DNA from: Spirochaeta sp. UBA2779
GTDB lineage: Bacteria; Spirochaetota; Spirochaetia; DSM-2461
Direction: 5' to 3'
NCBI GenBank assembly: GCA_002352375.1
Contig: DEIH01000057.1
Span: 1 to 7,073, forward strand
Length of the DNA: 7,073 nt
Positions 1-6,799 of this stretch are shown in pieces. Position 1 is the first letter of the stretch. Each line of letters starts with the position of its first letter. Below the pieces are notes generated by a model, which saw only the letters and a list, made by a program, of their open reading frames with translations, ran no database searches and was not told the DNA's origin. Position numbers and translations under genes: made by a program.

Positions 1-2
1 TA

Positions 3-662
3 AGCGGCGCCAATGAGGAAGATACACATATCAGGAACGTAAATCTCCGCCGGGATTTCAACCCTGACAAGATTATAGATATCGCCTTTGCCGCAGCAGG
101 GGATCCCTGCCCGAAATGCAGCAGTGGAAAACTGGAAGAGCACCGGGGTATTGAGGTGGGGCAGGTGTTCTATCTGGGAAACAAATACTCCAAACTGATG
201 GACTGCAGCTTCCTGGACGAGGAAGGTGCAGCCCAACCCGCCGAGATGGGATGCTACGGTATCGGTGTAGGCCGTACCATGGCCGCTGCCATAGAACAAA
301 ATCACGATGAGAACGGCATTATCTGGCCGGTTCCCATTGCTCCCTGGGAGGTTGTGGTTCTTCCCCTTCAACTGAACGATGAAGCGGTGGTGGAAGCGGC
401 AGAAACTATTTATGAAGGCTTCAGGATGGCCGGTATCGATACGATGATAGACGATCGGAACGAGAGGGCTGGATTCAAATTCAAGGATGCTGATCTTATC
501 GGCTATCCGGTTCAGGTTGTTCTCGGAGGCCGCTCTGTAGCCGCAGGGAATGCGGAAGTGAAGTTTCGGGAAAGTGGAGAGAAGAGCGAAATGCCACTGG
601 ATGATGTAGTTGTTACTATCAGGAACTGGATACTTGAGCGCCGGCAGGGAGGGGCGGAATAA
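3..662 (+). CDS. proS: Prolyl-tRNA synthetase, C-terminal part (5' end outside window)
   Basis: This is the last 219 residues of a class II aminoacyl-tRNA synthetase that charges tRNA-Pro with proline in the cytoplasm. The reading frame is open from base 3, so the N-terminal part is cut off by the window edge; the GTG at 156 is internal, not a start. Visible in order are the end of the insertion region (GANEEDTHIRNV, then a CPKC pair near fragment residues 36-39), the GIEVGQVFYLGNKYS stretch typical of bacterial ProRS, motif 3 (GCYGIGVGR, near fragment residues 83-91) and the anticodon-binding domain with IDDRNERAGFKFKDADLIG. The GANEED-type segment before the second half of the core points to the long bacterial form with an editing insertion rather than the archaeal/eukaryotic-like form. 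The end is TAA at 660-662. The visible part shows no frameshift or missing motif. Confidence 0.97.
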   Translation, partial: SGANEEDTHIRNVNLRRDFNPDKIIDIAFAAAGDPCPKCSSGKLEEHRGIEVGQVFYLGNKYSKLMDCSFLDEEGAAQPAEMGCYGIGVGRTMAAAIEQNHDENGIIWPVPIAPWEVVVLPLQLNDEAVVEAAETIYEGFRMAGIDTMIDDRNERAGFKFKDADLIGYPVQVVLGGRSVAAGNAEVKFRESGEKSEMPLDDVVVTIRNWILERRQGGAE

Positions 663-670
663 GCGCCCCT
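650..670 (+). terminator. GC-rich hairpin at the proS stop codon, possible weak terminator
   Basis: AGGGGCG (650-656) pairs perfectly with CGCCCCT (664-670) around a 7-base loop that contains the proS stop codon. Only two more T follow (671-672) before CGTG, so the U tract is too short for a textbook intrinsic terminator. It may stop part of the transcription from proS, or protect the 3' end of its mRNA. The next gene starts 20 bases later and seems to have its own promoter, which fits a boundary between transcription units. Confidence 0.4.
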
Positions 671-674
671 TTCG

Positions 675-683
675 TGATATGAT
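675..683 (+). promoter_or_regulatory. Extended -10 promoter candidate for the envelope gene
   Basis: TGATATGAT contains the extended -10 TGn motif followed by TATGAT, a 5/6 match to TATAAT. No -35 is evident: the expected place (around 655-660) reads CGGAAT and lies in the proS hairpin. An extended -10 can work without a good -35. With the last hexamer base at -7, +1 falls on base 690, the G of the GTG start codon. The call rests on sequence match and placement only. Confidence 0.4.
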
Positions 684-689
684 AGTAGT

Positions 690-1367
690 GTGAAGCGATT
701 ATTACCATTCTTACTGATTCTCCTGGCCGTCTCAGGCCCGGTTTCCGGTCTCGACTGGCAGGCAGTGGATGCAGAGATAGCTTTTACCTGGCAGTACAAC
801 GCTCAGCTTGATGCCGGAGCCGACGGAAAATATCCCTCGATTCTTATGTTCAACCTCGGAGCTGCGTTTTTTGCCGACTGGGACGGTGAGCCCGGAGGGC
901 TTTACTTTCGTCCTGGAGGATGGTTTTCCTGGAATACCGAAGATGTGTACAATGGAATCGCCCGGCATAGTGAAGAGGCAGAAATCGGTCATATGAAGGT
1001 TCTGGGACTGATGGCGGATGCCCCTTTCGGATATGTTTTCAAGACCGGCAGTGTTGATATCGGAGTGCAGGGCGGCCCCTCTCTTTACCTCCGGTTCCCT
1101 CTCTGGACGGCTCAGGAAGGAACCGCGGTTCCGGCAGATTTCTGGAAGGCCTATTACGGCGGAGCTCAGTTTCTTTATATCGGAATTGCATCCTGGGCGG
1201 CTATTCCTGTTTCTGAAATCCTGGATTTTCTCCCGGGTTTGCGGTTTTATTACCCCATTTCCAATTTATGGACTGCCGCACCCGGAGCCCATAATATTCA
1301 GATTGCCCTGACCGTTTCTCTGCGCTTCAATAATGTATTTAGCAGTTCAGAGAAAAAACAGCCTTAA
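690..1367 (+). CDS. Small exported protein, probable outer-membrane or periplasmic protein
   Basis: This 225-residue protein is not one I can name. Its N-terminus is a clear Sec signal peptide: MKRLLPFLLILLAVSGPVSG, with a basic n-region, a leucine-rich core and probable cleavage after residue 20 (V at -3, G at -1). There is no lipobox cysteine. The mature part is rich in glycine and aromatic residues, with alternating strand-like segments, and its last strand-like segment is NIQIALTVSLRF, ending in F. A further 12 polar residues follow. This suggests a small beta-barrel or beta-rich surface protein of the type common in spirochaetes, but that is an inference from composition. The start is GTG; a stop at 675-677 excludes any longer form, and there is no Shine-Dalgarno in the preceding 20 bases. 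It follows proS by 27 bp. Its stop lies 6 bp from the stop of the convergent transporter gene, with no evident terminator between them. Confidence 0.8.
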   Translation: MKRLLPFLLILLAVSGPVSGLDWQAVDAEIAFTWQYNAQLDAGADGKYPSILMFNLGAAFFADWDGEPGGLYFRPGGWFSWNTEDVYNGIARHSEEAEIGHMKVLGLMADAPFGYVFKTGSVDIGVQGGPSLYLRFPLWTAQEGTAVPADFWKAYYGGAQFLYIGIASWAAIPVSEILDFLPGLRFYYPISNLWTAAPGAHNIQIALTVSLRFNNVFSSSEKKQP

Positions 1368-1373
1368 ACAGCG

Positions 1374-2606
1374 TTAGAATTTTACTCCGGCCACAGCGTC
1401 CTCTTCCTCAAGGCCGCTTTTTCTGTTTGCCAGGAGCAGAAGCATTGCAGCGGTAGCCGTGTCCAGCAGAGTGGTAATCATGATGAGCAGCGGCAGTACC
1501 GGTATTAGAATAAGCCACCCTTCTTCCAATCCCCGGCCGTAGAGCCCCCCGAGAATGATAAGAGAGGCGGTTAAACCCCTGTCCGGACTGGCGGGCAGTG
1601 CAAATGAAATCAGAAAAGAGAAAAGAGCGGTCCATGCGGCTTGAAAAAGAGTGATTTCCAGACTCGAATAAGAGCGGATTATCGTCATCATGCTGAAGGA
1701 TAAAACCATGGCCGTTCCCCCACGGGCAAACATCAGATAAATCGGAGTGATAAGTGCTGCACTGTGTCTGGGGATGTTGAGATTCTCCTTGAGATGCCTG
1801 GTAAGGTTTCCGTAATTGAACAGCGGCGACCCTGATACCAGCGCAGAGAGAAGAGCAGCGGAAATTCCCGCCATGGACTTCCATGGTGAATGTTTACGAT
1901 CGGTTAACCAGAGTATCAGCGGGTAGATCCCGGTTATCAGGGCAACGGTTAAGATCAGAATAATACCGAGAAGGGGTAGAAATCTTTGAAACTCCACAAT
2001 TCTCCGGGAATCAATAACGGCTGAGGCTGTTAAGATGGCCAGTAACACGGGCATCAGAAACAGGACATAGCGGTTGGCCCGGTAGAGAATACGGGACATG
2101 GAGTCAAAAAAATTAAATACCGGTTCGGAAATTTCCCGGTCGTGATACATGTGCCAGCCCAGAAGAAAGGCCGGTATCAGCAGGGGAAGCAGAAAAGATG
2201 ATTCGCCTGTAAGAACGTTGAAACTGTTCAATGGAAAAGAGCTGTGTACGATCGTTCCGAGTTTAATTACCGGTGACTCGGTGAGAGATTCGGGAACGAC
2301 AGCAATTCTGCCTGATCCAATCAACCATGCGACAGCGGTACCGAGAACTGTCAGTGCGGCGGAGGCAATCAGGGCGTACAGGGAAGATCTGCGTAACAAC
2401 GTGCCTAAAGATCCTTTACGTCTGAGTTTTGTAACGGCTATCGGCAGGGAAAAGAAAATCAACGGCAGCAAAAGATATCTACTTAATCGGACTGCAAGAT
2501 CCACTCCGGCATTCAGGACAGTAGAGACGGCATCGTTTGTATTAAGCAGGAAACCAGCGGCAAGACCAATAACAATTCCCAGAAGATATCGATATGGAGT
2601 TTTCAT
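1374..2606 (-). CDS. Divergent DAACS/SDF-family membrane transporter
   Basis: This 410-residue protein is almost wholly hydrophobic, with many membrane segments, and its layout matches the dicarboxylate/amino acid:cation symporter (SDF, GltPh-like) fold. Early helices carry LSRYLLLPLIFFSLPIAVTKL, a good match to the family's PLIF segment. An HP1-like hairpin lies near residues 248-275 (SALVSGSPLF), TM7 near 293-310 (FARGGTAMV, where the family has NMDGTA), an HP2-like region near 331-357 and TM8 near 371-395. Key polar residues are missing. The TM7 Asp is Gly. In TM8 only one Asp (about 382) remains, and the positions of the family's substrate-binding Arg, Thr, Asn and last Asp read T, A, L and A by my hand alignment. 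Substrate and coupling ion cannot be inferred. ATG at 2606 is preferred over an in-frame TTG at 2621 because AAGGA lies 7 bases before the ATG. It is the last gene of a three-gene unit, 11 bp after the SDR-like gene. Confidence 0.8.
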   Translation of the reverse strand: MKTPYRYLLGIVIGLAAGFLLNTNDAVSTVLNAGVDLAVRLSRYLLLPLIFFSLPIAVTKLRRKGSLGTLLRRSSLYALIASAALTVLGTAVAWLIGSGRIAVVPESLTESPVIKLGTIVHSSFPLNSFNVLTGESSFLLPLLIPAFLLGWHMYHDREISEPVFNFFDSMSRILYRANRYVLFLMPVLLAILTASAVIDSRRIVEFQRFLPLLGIILILTVALITGIYPLILWLTDRKHSPWKSMAGISAALLSALVSGSPLFNYGNLTRHLKENLNIPRHSAALITPIYLMFARGGTAMVLSFSMMTIIRSYSSLEITLFQAAWTALFSFLISFALPASPDRGLTASLIILGGLYGRGLEEGWLILIPVLPLLIMITTLLDTATAAMLLLLANRKSGLEEEDAVAGVKF

Positions 2607-2613
2607 AAAATAT

Positions 2614-2618
2614 TCCTT
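2614..2618 (-). promoter_or_regulatory. Shine-Dalgarno of the transporter gene, abutting the upstream stop codon
   Basis: AAGGA on the minus strand, 7 bases before the ATG at 2606, shares one base with the TGA of the SDR-like gene (2618-2620). The arrangement TGAAGGA-N7-ATG lets ribosomes finishing the upstream gene re-initiate, and it decides the start in favour of ATG 2606. Confidence 0.75.
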
Positions 2619-3280
2619 CAACAGAGGGTTTTAACTATAGAAGATCCGCCGAAAGGTTTTCGGCCTTCAGCATATTTAAACCATTGGTTACGTAATTTTC
2701 CGGGCCTTTCGTCGTAAATACGAATCAGTTCATTGGTGAATCCTTCGGCATTCGGTGAATTGCAGAAAAATCCGCAGGCCCATAAAGAGGGTTTGGTTTC
2801 CTGAAGTAGAGAGGATGCAAACCCGGTAAAGGCACCGGAAGCTAAAGATTCCAGAGGGCCGATACTGCCCCCGGGGCGGTGGGGAACGACTAAACCCATG
2901 AAACCACCGGAAGTTTCTATTGGAGAAACCAGTTCCCGGATTATGGCAACATTTCCTTTTACCGAATGCTCCAGTACTGTTTCAATACTGCTGCTTCCCG
3001 AGTCAGTAAAAATATTAACAGAACTTGTCGGCTGATGCAGTACCCAGGCGGCATCAATTTTTCCGAATCTTCTGAGAACTTCCCGGATAACGGCCTTTGT
3101 GGAAAACCAGGAAGACCGGTTCCAGCTGAGAACTGTGAGGTTTGCAGTTCCGGTGTCTTTCATTTCGGTTTCTTTACCGGCAACGGGAACCACCACTTCA
3201 GATCCCCTGGCCAGCAGTTTTTCTATAAGCTTTCTGCCTGTCAGTGTTTCACTGCCGGAAATCAGCACAACCTCGTTCAT
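2618..3280 (-). CDS. Degenerate short-chain dehydrogenase/reductase-like protein
   Basis: This 220-residue protein resembles the SDR superfamily (NAD(P)-binding Rossmann fold) in layout but has lost its signature residues. Residues 4-33 give a beta-alpha-beta start with VVLISGSETLTGRKL, where an SDR has TGxxxGxG; only the first and third glycines are kept. The position of the NNAG strand reads DAAWVLHQP (76-84). The strand that usually carries the catalytic Ser reads GGFMGLVVPH. The segment around 144-161 (ESLASGAFTGFASSLLQE) aligns with the YxxxKaal-gl-L-xE helix, but the Tyr and Lys are Glu and Ser. It probably keeps the fold without dehydrogenase chemistry, or is a very divergent Rossmann protein; I cannot give a substrate. 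No signal peptide or membrane segment is seen, so it is cytoplasmic. It starts 32 bp after the GH13 stop, with only a distant GAGGAA as ribosome site, and ends against the transporter's Shine-Dalgarno. Confidence 0.65.
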   Translation of the reverse strand: MNEVVLISGSETLTGRKLIEKLLARGSEVVVPVAGKETEMKDTGTANLTVLSWNRSSWFSTKAVIREVLRRFGKIDAAWVLHQPTSSVNIFTDSGSSSIETVLEHSVKGNVAIIRELVSPIETSGGFMGLVVPHRPGGSIGPLESLASGAFTGFASSLLQETKPSLWACGFFCNSPNAEGFTNELIRIYDERPGKLRNQWFKYAEGRKPFGGSSIVKTLC

Positions 3281-3312
3281 CCAGCTAGTCTACTTTTTCC
3301 TCAGGAGTACCG

Positions 3313-6300
3313 TCAACGAGAGGCAGCAAGAAGATATTCAACCCTGTACCCGGCGCCTTTATCGGCGCGGCACCATTTTTTTATTGTTTTTTTGAGTTTC
3401 CTGTACCGCTGCCATCTCTTCAGACCGGGTTCTGCATCGGCTGCAGTAATCAGGGATACGGTACGGAAAAAAGTTATCCACCCCTCCTGCTTGTACCAGA
3501 GAATGCCGTCCCACTCGTTCACCCCGCACGTTTCCCTTATCACAGTTTTGGAAAACATTCGGGAAAGTGATTCTTCCGGGTTCCTGCCCCCCTTTAAATC
3601 TGATGAAAGTGCCGTTTTAAGGGGCTGTATAACCGAAGATTTTCCGGTGATAATACCAGTTTTTTTAAGCCAGTTTTCCAAACCCCAGGCCGACCAGGGT
3701 TCAAAATCCTCCCCGTATCCCTCAGACAGGGAAGAAAGAAGGCTCCATAGAGCGAGAAATAACGCCTCATCCCATTCTGAAAGAGTGTAAAGCCGGTTGA
3801 AAATCCTGCGAATTCCTCCACCGAACAGGCGAAATTGACGGACAGAACCCGGCAGGCGTTTTTTAATGAACGAAACAGTGTCTTCTGATTGAGGAGGAAT
3901 TTCAGGGAAAAGATAAAGCTGCTGATTTTCAAGTTCCAGTAGAATTTCTGAAACCTTCTGTTTTGATTTTCCCGGCCAATCTGCTTTCTTTCCCCTTCGT
4001 ATTGAGTCGGCAAGTTCAGCTGCGAGTTCGGGTGTTATCAGTGAGCTCAGAAGAGAGTGAATCGGCCGGAGGCGGATTTCAGCCACGGCTGCATCGGGGT
4101 CTGTAACACCGGAGCCGGCCAGTTCGGCGGCAAGTTTTCCCCATAAACCCTCAGCGGTTTCCTTTTCCCGCCGGAATTCCATAAATACCTGCCGTCCGAA
4201 ACCGTCGATAACCACGGACAATCCCTGATTTTTTATTTCATTAACCGATCGTAAATACCAGAGAGCGGAAACCACATCCCTCATGAGCAGCCAGTTTTCC
4301 CCAGGATTAGTATCCAGACCCAGAGCTGAATCGAGGCTTTCATTGAGAATTTTCATATCCCCGATATTCACCGGAACCGAGCGGTGAATAGTTCCGGAAG
4401 CCCTCTGGTAGGAATTATTGACGATTACAAGAGATTGTTCCTCCCCACGGGAATTGGAGTAGGCAAAAACATTTTCATTTATCCCGCTGCTGCTATGAAG
4501 GTCGTAGAGCCTGAAGGAAGGGGCTCCGGCAAACATGCTCCGGTTTTTCAGCAGGGGAAAGATTTCCCGCTCATGCCGGGCTATCAGATTCGAGTCGGGA
4601 TGCTCTTCCTTATAGGCCCTGATGTATTCCATGCCGTATTTTTCTGAATAACCTTCAATCTGTCCGTGACCGAACATGGGGAGTCCGGGAAGGGTGGCCA
4701 GAAGAGTGCAGGCGGCGAAGTAGCGATCGTCTTTTCCGAATTGATCGACGGCCGTTTCCTCATCGGGGTTGTTCATAAAATTGACAAAACGCTGGAGTAT
4801 TCCCGGATCGAAGGCCAGAGTTTCCTTAATCATGTCCCGGTACTCCCGATTTTTCTCATCCCGGAGCATGTTCATAAAGGCCGAGTTGTAAACCCGGTGC
4901 ATTCCCAGAGCTCTGACGAAATACCCTTCCATCATCCAGAAGGCTTCAGCCAGGAGCAGGGTGCCCGGTACCTCTGCGGCAACCCGGTCAACAACCTCTC
5001 TCCAGAACTCATCAGGACATGCTTTCTGAAATTCTTCGTCGGAAAGGGCGAATTCCGATCGGGAGGGGATGGCGCCCCCGGATCCGGGAGCGGGATACCA
5101 GAGTCTGCGTATGTGTTTCCGGGCCAGAACCATGGCGGCATCGAAACGGATAATCGGAAAATTCCGGGCCACATGGATAATATCCTGAATCACAGCTTCC
5201 CGGGCTTCGGGGTTAAGAAAATCAATCTGTGCCGTATCATTCCAGGGCATGGTGGTGCCGTCATTTCCGTGGTACACAAACCGGACTTCTCCTCTGCTGT
5301 TATCGGTTCTTTTAAAGACAACCGCCGCATCACTGCGGTTCCAGTAGTGGTCTTCCAGCCGGATATCAACATTCCCGTCGTTGGAGAGATTATCAGAATT
5401 AAAACTGTAGCCCGGATAGGGGCATTCTCCGGTGGAGAGCAGCCATTCCGGATGATTTCTTACCCAGTCCGAGTCAAGGCCGACGTGATTGGGAACCATA
5501 TCGCTGGAGAGCCGGATTCCATAAGTCTCCGCCCGACCCCGGAGGTTTTCAAGTGCCCCCCAGCCGCCGAGTTCTCCGGAAATATCGTAGCCGAACAGGG
5601 AATAGGCAGAAGCTGCGGCTTCTGGGTTACCCATCCGTTGTTTGATATCCCGGCTGGCATTGCTGCGCTCCCACAACCCGATAAGCCACAGAGCGTTGAA
5701 TCCGCGTGAGGAAAGCAGCGCCAATTCTTCATCTGGAACAGCATCCAGAGTGTGTATTTCTCTTCCGTAAGCCTTTGAGAGCTGATCCAGCCAGACCAGA
5801 ACGTTTTTTGCAACAAGAACAACCCGGGGCATCCAGTCATCATCCCGGCTGAACCGGGCGGTTTCATCCAAATCGGAGAAACCCGGCCGCTGTACAGGTC
5901 CCGGGCCACCGAAATGGGGCCGCTGTTCCTCTTCAATCATGTCCAGGGCGCCGATGAGTCCGGCGGCCCAGTCTCCCAGCACCGAACCCCAATGCTTCAG
6001 AATATAAAGAAGCTGGGCCTTCACCGAATCCGGGGCCGCCTCAACGGGCTTTCGCAAAGTCGCCAGGGGAGGCGCATCTTCAGGCTCTCGTGGAGCCATG
6101 TTTTCATCAGCGGCTGAAATTTTTTCCCAGAGTTTCCCGCCGGGAGATTTTTCTTCGGCTGAAAAAAGCCGTCCCAAAGGGTTGAATGCCGGATCTTCAA
6201 CCGCCAGCATTGCCAGGGTCCAGCGGCGTATAAGGTTTTCCGCTCCACCTTTGGTGTTAAGGGCTCCCCCGGGAGTCTTGCGGCCCAGCCAGAGATGTTC

Positions 6301-6645
6301 ATCAGGGAAATGAGTGATAATATCCAGTAAAGGGCCTTCTGCCGGATCGTCGTCGCCGGTAAGCCCTGAGGCTTCAAGGGCGCCCTTTTCATAGGGATCT
6401 GATGATGCATAGTATTCAATCAGCAGGCGCCAGGCCGTAACGATACAGGCGGCACCGTAGATGTCTGAGGCCCTGGGGGCTTTTTCCCCGAACGCTTCGG
6501 CGTAAAGAAACGAGAGTTCTCTGGCCTCTTTGCGGGTGGATACCATCAGATAACCCTGCTCATCATAATAGTCTTCTGAAAGGTTCAGCTTCTCTCTGGC
6601 AATTCTGTTGAGGGGAAACACAGGTATGGCGGTTGAGTCAATCAT
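3313..6645 (-). CDS. Very large GH13 (alpha-amylase clan) glycosidase or glucanotransferase
   Basis: This 1110-residue protein has a GH13 (beta/alpha)8 core at about 270-705, unusually long for a family whose members often have 450-700 residues. Its four conserved regions are visible: region I SDMVPNH (Asp near 382), region II IIRFDAA (nucleophile Asp 502, codon 5140-5142), region III LLLAEAFW (acid/base Glu 567, codon 4945-4947) and region IV FVNFMNNPDE (stabilising Asp 628, codon 4762-4764). A region V-like TAQIDFLNPEA lies between I and II. Region IV has Pro where most members have His (NHD). From memory this NNPDE form recurs in related large bacterial proteins, so I do not read it as inactivation. 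Residues 1-265 and about 825-1110 match nothing I recognise and look largely helical; a short beta-rich domain probably follows the barrel. No signal peptide or membrane segment is seen, so it likely acts on alpha-glucans or maltooligosaccharides in the cytoplasm. Hydrolysis versus glycosyl transfer cannot be decided. ATG 6645 has GGAGG 5 bases upstream and is preferred over the in-frame ATG at 6666, which has no good ribosome site. It is first in the three-gene unit. Confidence 0.88.
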   Translation of the reverse strand: MIDSTAIPVFPLNRIAREKLNLSEDYYDEQGYLMVSTRKEARELSFLYAEAFGEKAPRASDIYGAACIVTAWRLLIEYYASSDPYEKGALEASGLTGDDDPAEGPLLDIITHFPDEHLWLGRKTPGGALNTKGGAENLIRRWTLAMLAVEDPAFNPLGRLFSAEEKSPGGKLWEKISAADENMAPREPEDAPPLATLRKPVEAAPDSVKAQLLYILKHWGSVLGDWAAGLIGALDMIEEEQRPHFGGPGPVQRPGFSDLDETARFSRDDDWMPRVVLVAKNVLVWLDQLSKAYGREIHTLDAVPDEELALLSSRGFNALWLIGLWERSNASRDIKQRMGNPEAAASAYSLFGYDISGELGGWGALENLRGRAETYGIRLSSDMVPNHVGLDSDWVRNHPEWLLSTGECPYPGYSFNSDNLSNDGNVDIRLEDHYWNRSDAAVVFKRTDNSRGEVRFVYHGNDGTTMPWNDTAQIDFLNPEAREAVIQDIIHVARNFPIIRFDAAMVLARKHIRRLWYPAPGSGGAIPSRSEFALSDEEFQKACPDEFWREVVDRVAAEVPGTLLLAEAFWMMEGYFVRALGMHRVYNSAFMNMLRDEKNREYRDMIKETLAFDPGILQRFVNFMNNPDEETAVDQFGKDDRYFAACTLLATLPGLPMFGHGQIEGYSEKYGMEYIRAYKEEHPDSNLIARHEREIFPLLKNRSMFAGAPSFRLYDLHSSSGINENVFAYSNSRGEEQSLVIVNNSYQRASGTIHRSVPVNIGDMKILNESLDSALGLDTNPGENWLLMRDVVSALWYLRSVNEIKNQGLSVVIDGFGRQVFMEFRREKETAEGLWGKLAAELAGSGVTDPDAAVAEIRLRPIHSLLSSLITPELAAELADSIRRGKKADWPGKSKQKVSEILLELENQQLYLFPEIPPQSEDTVSFIKKRLPGSVRQFRLFGGGIRRIFNRLYTLSEWDEALFLALWSLLSSLSEGYGEDFEPWSAWGLENWLKKTGIITGKSSVIQPLKTALSSDLKGGRNPEESLSRMFSKTVIRETCGVNEWDGILWYKQEGWITFFRTVSLITAADAEPGLKRWQRYRKLKKTIKKWCRADKGAGYRVEYLLAASR

Positions 6646-6650
6646 GGGAA

Positions 6651-6655
6651 CCTCC
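6651..6655 (-). promoter_or_regulatory. Strong Shine-Dalgarno deciding the GH13 start
   Basis: GGAGG on the minus strand lies 5 bases before ATG 6645. The alternative ATG at 6666 lies directly below the leader hairpin and lacks such a site, so the 1110-residue form is preferred over 1117 residues. Confidence 0.75.
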
Positions 6656-6669
6656 AGGGAAAACATGGT

Positions 6670-6700
6670 TCATACCCTGTGGCTCTGCCCAGAGGTATGA
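6670..6700 (-). promoter_or_regulatory. 5'-terminal stem-loop in the leader of the GH13 unit
   Basis: TCATACC (6670-6676) and GGTATGA (6694-6700) are perfect 7-bp inverted arms. Inside them CTG pairs with CAG and GG with CC, with two single-base bulges, closing on a 5-base loop. That gives about 12 paired positions in 31 bases. The predicted transcription start is 6701-6702, so the mRNA would begin almost directly with this hairpin, leaving about 24 unpaired bases that carry the GGAGG site. Possible roles are protection of the mRNA 5' end, or an operator overlapping +1 if the arms bind a repressor as DNA. The sequence does not distinguish these. Confidence 0.6.
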
Positions 6701-6708
6701 TATCATTC

Positions 6709-6738
6709 ATTATACTTGTAAAAAATAAATAGTGTTCC
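6709..6738 (-). promoter_or_regulatory. Sigma-70-type promoter of the GH13/SDR-like/transporter unit
   Basis: A perfect TATAAT on the minus strand occupies 6714-6709. The -35 is weak: GGAACA at 6738-6733 with an 18-base spacer matches only the ACA end of TTGACA. The spacer is very AT-rich. The expected start is at 6701-6702, giving a leader of about 56 bases to ATG 6645. The poor -35 suggests that an activator or other factor may be needed. Confidence 0.6.
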
Positions 6739-6799
6739 CCACCTTGTCACATCCTGCTTAAAATGCCCCAAAACGGCACTTTACCTTCGTTATCATCAA

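Noticed and set aside
628..635. Region IV of the GH13 protein (residues 628-635 of the longest frame) as evidence of a dead enzyme because His is Pro
   Set aside because: All three catalytic carboxylates are present, and as far as I recall the NNPDE form is shared by related large proteins, so it looks like a subfamily trait. The coordinates in this entry are residues of the longest frame, not bases; the codons lie near 4760-4785.
2607..2621. TTG at 2621 as the transporter start, giving 415 residues
   Set aside because: ATG 2606 has AAGGA at 7-base spacing; the TTG overlaps the upstream stop and lacks such a site.
3353..3382. GCGCC/GGCGC hairpin followed by a run of seven T on the + strand
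   Set aside because: It lies inside the GH13 coding end, reads antisense to it, has a 7-base gap between stem and T run, and the T run is simply the complement of lysine codons. No + strand gene there needs a terminator.
2966..3790. Open frame of 274 codons on the + strand across the GH13/SDR-like junction
   Set aside because: It overlaps two better-supported minus-strand genes, and its translation shows no recognisable domain.
4666..5709. Open frame of 347 codons on the + strand opposite the GH13 gene
   Set aside because: It is codon-aligned antisense to the GH13 gene, so its stop codons could arise only opposite the sense codons TTA, CTA and TCA, which that gene rarely uses. It has no recognisable motif and covers the catalytic core of a clear enzyme.
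6646..6666. In-frame ATG at 6666 as the GH13 start
   Set aside because: It has no good Shine-Dalgarno and sits at the foot of the leader hairpin, whereas ATG 6645 has GGAGG at 5-base spacing.
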